Source of the DNA: Vigna angularis | Taxonomy: Eukaryota; Streptophyta; Magnoliopsida; Fabales; Fabaceae | Length of the DNA stretch: 64,000 nt | Direction of reading: 5' to 3' | Assembly (NCBI RefSeq): GCF_016808095.1 | Contig: NC_068971.1 | Span: 44,948,131 to 45,012,130, forward strand | Shown here: piece after piece, positions 55,791 to 64,000 of the stretch | How the letters are laid out: each line of letters begins with the position of its first letter | Position numbering within the stretch: the stretch's first letter is position 1 | Program-made: the position numbers and the translations under genes | Notes under the pieces: model-generated | What the model was told of the DNA's origin: nothing | Seen by the model: the letters and a program-made list of their open reading frames with translations, nothing else | Databases searched by the model: none

Positions 55791-58670
55791 ATCTACACCT
55801 TCAACACTTCATCACGCACCTCCAACGTTTTCAAAAGGTTTAATTGCTTGCATTGTCCACAGTTTGGCTGCAACGTGTCAAGTTAGTCCATCTTTTTAAA
55901 AAGTTTCAATTTCGTCCAAACTTGGTTTAAAAGTGTCAATTTTGTCCAAACGTATGTAAAATTTGCATCAATCAAATCCCTTCCGTTAAATAGACAGAAA
56001 CGACGTTAACTTTTTCTTTCTCTCTCTTCTGCTCCTCTGACTATAACAGTTTTTTGTCAGAACACCCTTCAATATTTTAAAAATTTTGTACTGTGTGTCA
56101 GCCACACAGTCATAAGCAATAAATTTTAAATAATTTATTAAAAAATAATATATTATAATATCCATGGATAACATTTTTTGTGCATTTCAAGAGTTGGAGA
56201 GAGAAGGTTTAATCATTCAATTACTGAAAAGTGCTAGTTCCTCTCTCTTACCCTGTTCAAAATTAAACAATATTAAAGATTGTTAATCCTACCATCATAA
56301 CAATTTTTTTTTATCTTTTTTTTTTTGTTTGAAAAAAACACTATGGTGAGACAGTTATCTCGTTACACTATATACATATCTTTTCCTAAAAAATAAATAT
56401 TAAATCTATTTGTTACAAACAAATAAATTAACGGTAGTTCTTTTAACTTATATTAGCAATATAATTTTTAAGTTTCGTAAATTAAAAAATCTAGAAGAAA
56501 CATTTACAGAAACATACAATAAACTTCAGAATTCAAAAACAAACATTTACAAAAATTGAAACATTTCAATCAACATTTACAAAAACTGAAACAAATTATT
56601 AATAAATAATAATATTTGTGTTGACAGTAAAAAAAAAACTACCAACTAACAACTCATAAAAAAATTAACTTTTTTTTCATAAGCTCTCGTTTTCTCTCTT
56701 TTCGTCTATATTTTATTTTTATTTATTAAATTTATTTAAATACTACTGAGTTTTTACAAATTTTATTTGTATTTAACTTTATTATAATATTTTTATTAAT
56801 TTAATATTCTTTTGAAACTGGGTGTCAAAAAAACATATATTTTGGTTAGATATATTTACACAATAATATACATATATTGTTTTTGTCCTTTTATATTATT
56901 AAAACATTGTTTTTTATTTAAAGAAGGGTATATGTGTACACGTAATAGTAATAGTTAGGTTGAAAAGTAGAGTGGAACATAATATTATCTTTTTCTTTGT
57001 ACAGAGGTTTAATTGCTCCTTTGAAATAAAAAATGTTTAATTGTTTTATTTGGAAAGTAATCATTTTATGTTGCAAACACGGACAAAAAGACTACATTGC
57101 ACAGAAAAGCAGAAGAGAGAGAAGAAAAAATTAACGCTGTTTCTGTTTATTTAACGGAAAGGACTTAATTGAGGCAAATTTTTCTAAGTTTGGATGCAAT
57201 TGACACTTTTAAACCATATGTAGATGAAATTGCAACTTTTTTAAAATAGTGAACGAACTTGACACACTTCAACAAAACTGAGGAATATAGCAAGCAATTA
57301 AACCTTTTCAAAAATTTATTTTTAACCTTAAATACTGTTTTTACTTTTTCTCTTTCCAAAGTAATCTTACAATTCTTTAACTCTACACCTTTTTAACAAA
57401 ATTTTTAAAACTTTATTTTTTATTTATAATTTAATAACTATTTAATTCAATTTAAAAACCTAATATTATTTAATATTTTTTCATATTTTACTAATTATTA
57501 AAATTTAATTTTGTTCATATTTAAATTATCATTAAATTTTAAATAAAAAAAAAAGTCATCGGATATTGGTATCCGATAACTACGTTATCGGATTTCCAAT
57601 TCCTACCTGAAAGTTTATAAAAATTTGTTTTTAATTTATATTTTACTAATTATTTAATATAATTTAAAAAATATATAATGTTATTTAATATATTTTATAT
57701 TTAAATAACTATTCAAATATAATTTATATTATTATAGTAGTAATATTAAAAATAAAAATAATATTAATTAAGAAATTTAAAAATTTCGAAACCCTATTTT
57801 ATTATTTTAATATAATTTAATATAAATTTATATATTAAATCAGATTTCATGTAATTATTTTTATCTTTATCGCTTTTATTTAAATTTTTATAATATAACA
57901 ATTATATGAAAAATTAATTAAATTATTATTAAATTTTAAGTAAAAATAAAATTTAGAAAAAATCATCGGATATTAATTCCGACACGAAAGTTTTTTCAAA
58001 AATTTATTTTTTATTTATACTTTATTGATTATTTAATTTAATTTAAAATTTTAATATTAATAATATATTTTTTATTTAAATAATTATTAAAATATAATTT
58101 ATATTATTATATAGTAATATTAAAGAAATAAAAACAAAAAATAATAATAATTAAGAAATCTAAAAATTTTGATATCCTCTTTTATTAATTTCATATTTTA
58201 ATATAATTTAATATATTATTAAATATATTAAATCATATTTTATATAATTACTTTTATTTTTATTACTTTTATTTTAATTTTGTAATATAATTATTATAAT
58301 AATATAAATTATATTTTAATAATTATTAAAATATGAACAAATATTAAATAATATTAAATTTTGAAATTAAATTAAATAGTTATTAAATTATAAATAAAAA
58401 ATAAAATTTTGTTAAAAAGGTGCAAAGTTAAAGAAGTGTAGGATCACTTTAAATAGAAAGAGAAAAAGTAAATAAAGTATTTACTAAGATTGAAAATAAA
58501 TTTTTGAAAAAGTTGAAAGTGTAAGATGAAGTGTTTGAGGTGCAGGATAAAACACTCTTACTTTAAATAGAAAGAGAGAAAGTAAAAAAGGTATTTACTA
58601 AGGTTAAAAATAAATTTTTGAAAAAGTTAGAAAGGTAGGATGAAGGTGTTAGAGGTGCCATGTTTTGTCA
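55791..58670. mobile_element. Larger inverted-repeat element containing a nested MULE
   Basis: If the MULE at 55837-57304 is removed, the left flank reads CACTTCATCACGCACC... then TTTTCAAAAATTTATTTTTAA and continues to about 57500. The reverse complement of this is found at about 58320-58670, where part of it is duplicated in tandem (two units of about 115 bp). This makes a second, older element with terminal inverted repeats of roughly 200 bp. Its exact ends and duplication are not clear. The interior (57540-58310) contains two diverged direct copies of about 390 bp and the palindrome ATCCGATAACTACGTTATCGGAT-like core near 57560-57590. Confidence 0.5.
55837..57304. mobile_element. Non-autonomous MULE with about 200-bp TIRs and 9-bp TSD
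   Basis: Terminal inverted repeats at about 55837-56037 and 57105-57304 begin GGTTTAATTGCTTGCA and are recognisable over about 200 bp (for example CTCTCTCTTCTGCT against AGCAGAAGAGAGAG). The 9-bp target duplication TTTTCAAAA is perfect at 55828-55836 and 57305-57313. The interior is AT-rich with no coding frame. Confidence 0.88.
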
Positions 58671-59086
58671 CTTTTAAGGGTGAGAAAACGGGCCAATCCA
58701 ACTCGTTTTAACCATTTTGCTTCCGGCTTGCTGAAAATGGGTTGGACCATGCTGTCACAGAAAAGAGAGTCATAAATTATAGGGTGTTGCTCCCTCCACC
58801 ACCACAACCACACCATGATTCCTCCACCTCCCCAAATTATTTTAATTTCAATTTTATCCTAGGTTAAAACCACTTTACTTTTACCATTTAAAATTTTCTA
58901 ATTAATTTAAAAATTTTATTTCTACTCATTTATTTTTACTGGGCAGCTACACCTCCACACATCTCTCTTTCCCCATTTCCCTTTCACTTCCTCTCCTTCC
59001 CCATTTCCGTTTCTCACTCATTTTCGTTTCTTCGTTATATCCATTTGAAAGAACAGATGCATTATGCGAGAATAAGTTAAAAGCAT

Positions 59087-60165
59087 ACTGCATTGCCGTC
59101 GTCGGCGTCACTGGCGTCGTCGGCCAGGAGTTCCTCTCCGTGCTCTCTGACCGCGACTTCCCCTACCGCTCCATCAAAATGCTGGCCTCGTAGCGCCCCG
59201 CCGACTACCGGATCACCTTTGAGGATAGGGACTACGTCGTGGAGGAGCTCACGGCGGATAGTTTCAACGGTGTTGACATCGCGCTCTTCAGCGCCGGCAG
59301 GTCCATCAACAAGAAATTCGGCCCCGCCGCGATGGATCGGGGGACAGTGGTGGTGGACAATAGCTCCGTCTTTCGGATGGACGAGAAGGTGTCGCTGGTT
59401 ATTCCCGAAGTGAACCCCAAAGTGATGCAGCACATCAAAGCTGGAACGGGAAGAGGCGCGCTCATTGCGAACCCTAATTGCTCCACCATTATTTGCTTGA
59501 TGGCCGCTACCCCTCTTCATCGACGAGCTAAGGTCAAATTTTACCTTTTCAATCTACTCTTATATTGTAAATCGTAATATTCTTCAATTTCAATAATGTT
59601 TTAAAATGACATTGTTGGTTGTTAAAAGTGATCTTTTGATTAAAAATGTTAAGTGTCAGAAATTAAGAAAGAATACTAGTTTAAATATAATGCAGATTTA
59701 TATGTTTTTTGTAATCGTGTGCTTTGTCTTGTCATGCTTGAATACTATAGGTTTTACGAATGGTTGTCAGTACCTACCAGGCTGCCAGTGGTGCGGGTGC
59801 TGCTGCAATGGAAGAGCTCGAGCTGCAAACTCGTGAGGTTTGGATTAAGCTTTGTCTGTGTAGTTTGTTAGCTTGGTTTGAGTTGTACCTACCATTGAGA
59901 TTGTGTGAAGAAGAAAGTGGTTTTATTCATGGTATTTAATCGTGATTTTTTTTTGGACTTTTTTACTGAAAGGTGTTGGAAGGAAAACCATCCACATGTA
60001 AAATATTTAATCGACAGGTTAGCACAATTCTTATATGCCTTTCTTGTGCCAAAATTACTTCCCAGTGGAGTTGTTGTTTTGCAGTATGCTTTTAACTTAT
60101 TCTCGCATAATGCATCTGTTCTTTCAAATGGATATAACGAAGAAACGAAAATGAGTGAGAAACAT
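59087..60165 (+). pseudogene. Aspartate-semialdehyde dehydrogenase fragment captured by the Pack-MULE
   Basis: Captured exons are about 59087-59532, 59751-59837, 59973-60017 and 60085 to about 60165, separated by GT..AG introns. They read AVVGVTGVVGQEFLSVLSDR, later VVDNSSVFRMD and NPNCSTIICL (the catalytic cysteine region), then YQAASGAGAAAMEEL, GKPSTCKIFN and YAFNLFSHNASVLSNGYNEE. This is the NAD-binding half of plant ASADH, the enzyme of the aspartate-family amino acid pathway in plastids. The transit peptide, start codon and second half of the enzyme are missing. A TAG at 59191 interrupts the first exon, so it is a broken, non-functional copy. Confidence 0.9.
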
Positions 60166-60176
60166 AAATGGGGAAG

Positions 60177-60356
60177 GAGAGGAAGTGAAACGGAAATGGG
60201 GAAAGAGAGTAGAATCCGTGAGAGATGGGAGGGGAGGAGAGGAAGTGAAACGGAGACGAGGAAAGAGAGTAGAATCCGTGAGAGATGGGAGGGGAGGAGA
60301 GGAAGTGAAACGGAGATGAGAAAAGAGACTAGAATCCGTGAAAGATGGGAGGGGGT
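60177..60356. repeat. Three 60-bp tandem units in the right Pack-MULE repeat
   Basis: GGAAGTGAAACGG recurs at exactly 60181, 60241 and 60301. The left terminal repeat carries about one copy in reverse. Because 60 is a multiple of three, an open frame passes through the array, but it is not a gene. Confidence 0.9.
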
Positions 60357-60529
60357 GTAGCTGCCCAATAAAAATAAATGAGTAAAAATATAATTGTTAA
60401 ATTAATTAAAAAAAATTAAATGGTAAAAGGAAAATGGTTTTAACCTGAGGATAAAATTGAAATTAAAACAATTTGGGAAGGTGGGGAAAGCATAGTGTGA
60501 TAGTGGAGATAGCAACACCCTAAATTGTA

Positions 60530-63500
60530 ACTTCTCTCACCACAAATTGGACTATAGGATGGCTTGCCTTTTTTTTAAACTTTCTTTTAATTTTAATTTT
60601 TAAAAAGGTCATAAATAAACATTTTCAAAACTTTTAATGGATTAATTAATATTTTTAATTGGATAAATTAAAATAGTTATTACATTGAAATTTAAATCTT
60701 AAATTAATTCATTATACTAAAATTATAACTTGTAAATGTTATCAATTTAAATTATAATAGTATTGAATATTTACATTTTTACAAATACATAATATAAAAC
60801 CGTTAATCTTTTTAATTATTTTGATTTAAAAAATAAAAAAAATAAAAACAAAAACAAAAACGAGCTGTGTATGCTAGGAGTGGAATGACACTAATTTGGG
60901 AGGCTAAGTGAAATAAACCAAAGTAGACCAGTAGATTGAAAATTTCAACTTGATATACTCCGTTTTTATGGGTTGAGAGATAACTCGCAGGTCATAACTC
61001 ATTTTCACACTACTAATTATTCCTAATTTCCACACAATGTGAGTAGATATGATTATACATTTCTCATCCTATAAGGGTCATCTTCACACATGTGAAGTCC
61101 TATATCAAAATAATATTTTTTCTTTTTTACTTTATTTTCTTTATCATAATTTTAGATGAGCAGTGAGTTTTATTTATAAATATTAATTATTAGTATTTTA
61201 TTAATGGAGAGAATTGAACTTATAATCCCTCTTATTTTATTTAACGAATCCTTTAAATTAATTTTGTATTTTTCAGATGTTAGTGAGAAAGTTGAACTCA
61301 CAATTTTATTATCTTTTTTCTAAAGTAACTCTTCAAATTAACCTTACATCTTCCAAATGTAAAAAAAAGTTGAACTCATATCCTCTCATGCACTCTCTTT
61401 CAATTTTAATCTCTTTCAATTTGTATCAGTAGGCTCCATGAAAATAACTTTGGATAACAAATATTATAGCATGCTTTTAATTTAATTATTAAAAATATAA
61501 AAGTAATTTTAAACTACTTTAAATCTATTTTTAATTTGGTTATTTTAAAAATATAAAAATTATATTTTGGTAACTTTAATTTTTTTCGTTTAAAAATATT
61601 TTAAATCACTTTGGACTGGACGCACGTCTGATTTAATTATTTAGAAAAAAACTAAATTACTTTGAATATACTCTGGTATTATTAAAATGACACTTTTCAA
61701 TTGTTTTTTCTAATACTTTATCTATAAATATTTATATTATCAAACATTTAATTAATTAAAAAATAATGCATATATATTTGAGTGAAACATAGCCTAAAGA
61801 ACTAAGTTACAAAATATTTCGTTTAACATATGTGAATATATATAATCAAAACCAAACCAATTTGTATCATTAACAAGGTACATGAATATACTACATGTTA
61901 CTTCTCTAGTAATCAAAACCGGAAGGAAATATATTAACTTATTTGTAAACTATATGCATATAATGGAAGTTAAAATATGCATATCTCTATCATCATAAAA
62001 AAAAAAAACTTACAATCCTACAAGCATGCTTAATAAATAATCAATTAATTTTTATCATTTTGTTTCCAATGATGTCACTATGCTTTTAAAATATACAATA
62101 AATTTTTATCAATTTTTTTTTAATAATGTACATTCAAAATAGATAATGAGTTGGTCTACCAGTCCGTCAATAAAAAAGTAAGTTGAAATTATTATATGTA
62201 AATTTATTTTGACCCAGTTCGTGAAATTAACATATCAAAGGTAAATTAGTTTGTCTCAATCTATCATCTTGTTCTTTTAATTTAAAATAAAAATAAAACA
62301 TTATTTAAAAAAAAATATGTTTTATATTATAATTTTTTTAAAATTATGTAAATATAATATTGTAATTTAAATAATTAAAACTTGCAAATTAAATTCTAAA
62401 TTTAATTATAATACATTAATTTAACAGGTAAATGTAATAATTATTTTTATTTATTGAATAAAAAATATTAATTATTCAACTAAAATTTTAGAAAATATTT
62501 ATATAATTAAATATGTTTAATATTTATTTTATGTATATATAACAATTTTTAAAAATAAAAAAGAAAAAAATAGTTTATCCTATTGCTTGATAGGTACAAT
62601 GGCTAGTCCTTTTCGAGTGGATCATCCTAATCCTATTGATTTTGACGTGTCAAGAACAGATCAGACCAAAATGGGTTAGGTTGACATATTTTACCACTAT
62701 TATTAGTGAATAATTTATTGTCTAGTAAAGTATTGTATTTTGACAACACACTAAATTGTTCAAGGACTGTGCAATTATTGAGTAGATGTTATTTCTTACA
62801 TCTAATCAATTTTTTTAATGCATTTTTCCAATTTTTTTTATGTAAAATATGATTGAGTGAGTCTCTTTCGAAAAAATGGATGAGTGTTTTTCAAAAAAAA
62901 TATTTTTGGAATTGATTTAGTATATTTGGGAAAATAAAATCTAGTGTGGAAAAAATTTGATAGGGTGTAATAAAAACAATCTTATTTAATATAAGAGTAA
63001 CATAACTAAAGGATGCAACATAAACTCACCAAGACCAAATTTTATACATTATATATAAAAAAAATGAAGGCAATAAAAATAGATGATAATTTTATTAAAA
63101 AATATGCTAGTGACATAAACATTTCAATATTTTCAAAATGTTAAATCCTCCTATTTATACCACTATGCAAAGAAGATAAAAAAGCTTTACAATATGCTAA
63201 AATAAAGGATACATAGTTTTAGTTCCTAATTACACACCTCCTCTCACCATGAAACTAAATCAAACTAACTAGTTTCAAAACAATATAATATTGAATAAAA
63301 GTATGATTCATAATTTTCATGAATATTAGTAATATATTGTGATGATACCTACAAATGGAATACATTACAAAAAAAATACTATTATGTAATATAAATTATT
63401 TTTTCACTCTTTTTAATATTATAGACAAGATGAGAAATTTTCATTTTACTGTTATAATTTTATTTTATTTTAAAATTAAAATTATTATTTTTCTCGTGCA

Positions 63501-64000
63501 TAAAAGGAAATTTATTGTTTTATTTATTTTGACTACATATTTTTATCCAAATTTATTCACTACTTCACCCACTTGTTTTTAGCTAGACGTGACATAAATA
63601 TAGAAAGATCCTCATTTATCACTCCTTAGAAAATAATCTTGACAATAATGTTTATAAGATCATACAAATAAGAAATTTAATAGTGAAATGAAATTTGTAA
63701 AATTGTCTAAAATATGCGAAAATTTCAATTTTATCAAACATAGTAAAGTTATTCGATAAATTAGATAATTGTAAAAGTTATTGGAGCAATAAATATATTT
63801 ATAAGAATAAAGATGTATATCATATTTTTCCTACTACCGTTTAAACATGTATAAATATAATATTTATTTATTTTTCATGTTTGTTAGAACTCTTTAGTTA
63901 TCTTTTTATTAGGTATTATGTATTATTTTCATGAAAATGTTCAGAATTTAAATATTTATTTTTTAAGATAAATGTAATTACCTTTTTATCTGTTTACTTT
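60530..64000. other. AT-rich intergenic DNA with dispersed repeat traces
   Basis: No exon-like segment or RNA gene is visible to the window end. Dispersed-repeat blocks recur at about 60635-60700 (reverse) and 62280-62560. Segments near 60900-61010 and 62590-62690 carry GGGTT/GACCCA motifs like those near 55.7 and 58.7 kb. Short frames near 63355-63582 are low-complexity and not supported. Confidence 0.5.

Larger units (their letters stand above)
58782..60520 (+). mobile_element. Pack-MULE carrying an aspartate-semialdehyde dehydrogenase fragment
   Basis: The element starts GGGTGTTGCT and ends AGCAACACCC. Long terminal inverted repeats span 58782-59092 and 60080-60520. The flanking 9-bp duplication is TAAATTATA (58773-58781) and TAAATTGTA (60521-60529), one mismatch. 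Between the repeats lies a GC-rich piece of a host gene with introns still present, so it was taken up as genomic DNA. The right repeat is longer because a 60-bp unit (GGAAGTGAAACGG...) is present three times from about 60177. The last captured exon is part of both terminal repeats. Confidence 0.9.

Noticed and set aside
59905..60368. Open frames on both strands through the right Pack-MULE repeat
   Set aside because: They arise because the tandem unit is 60 bp, a multiple of three; the protein is a repeated RERWEGRRGSET-type sequence with no known domain.
1..64000. CRISPR arrays, rRNA, tRNA or organellar insertions
   Set aside because: No regular spaced repeats of CRISPR type and no tRNA or rRNA motifs were recognised by eye on either strand.

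Overview
This is a plant nuclear window: AT-rich intergenic DNA, multi-exon genes with GT..AG introns, and plant-specific families (CslA mannan synthase, chloroplast type II peroxiredoxin, HD2-type histone deacetylase, P-class PPR protein, plant U2AF35). The protein sequences look like those of a eudicot, most likely a phaseoloid legume (Vigna/Phaseolus type); that placement is inferred from memory of these families. Exon boundaries were read by hand from splice signals, reading-frame continuity and family conservation.

Host genes in order: a CslA glucomannan 4-beta-mannosyltransferase (+, 1909-5973, 9 exons, 533 aa); an intronless organellar P-class PPR protein (+, 9780-12116, 778 aa); a single-exon chloroplast peroxiredoxin IIE (-, 14345-14992); cytosolic enolase (+, 21286-25589, 17 exons, 444 aa); U2 snRNP auxiliary factor small subunit U2AF35 (+, 34130-36395, 4 exons, 310 aa); and an HD2-type histone deacetylase (-, 38901-53919, 10 exons, 308 aa). 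The HD2 gene carries an apparent U12-type AT-AC intron. Its last two exons, which encode the C2H2 zinc finger, lie 12.3 kb from the rest across an intron packed with retrotransposons. The genes look functionally unrelated and individually transcribed.

Mobile DNA makes up much of the rest. A structurally complete PIF/Harbinger element (26574-32338, TSD TAA) encodes an intact DDE transposase and a Myb/SANT-like partner. The giant HD2 intron holds four short, non-autonomous LTR elements: two with perfect 5-bp TSDs (CATAC and GAAAG), plus a copia derivative with a second LTR element nested in its gag. It also holds traces of an older copia element. At the right side a Pack-MULE (58782-60520, 9-bp TSD with one mismatch) carries a broken piece of the aspartate-semialdehyde dehydrogenase gene, and one captured exon now forms part of both terminal inverted repeats. 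A smaller MULE (55837-57304, perfect TSD TTTTCAAAA) sits inside the terminal repeat of yet another element. A 288-bp MITE with related ends lies at 711-998.

The long stretches 5.97-9.6, 15.0-21.2, 32.3-34.0, 53.9-55.8 and 60.5-64.0 kb are AT-rich, with simple repeats, degenerate repeats and no convincing genes. No tRNA, rRNA or CRISPR array was recognised.
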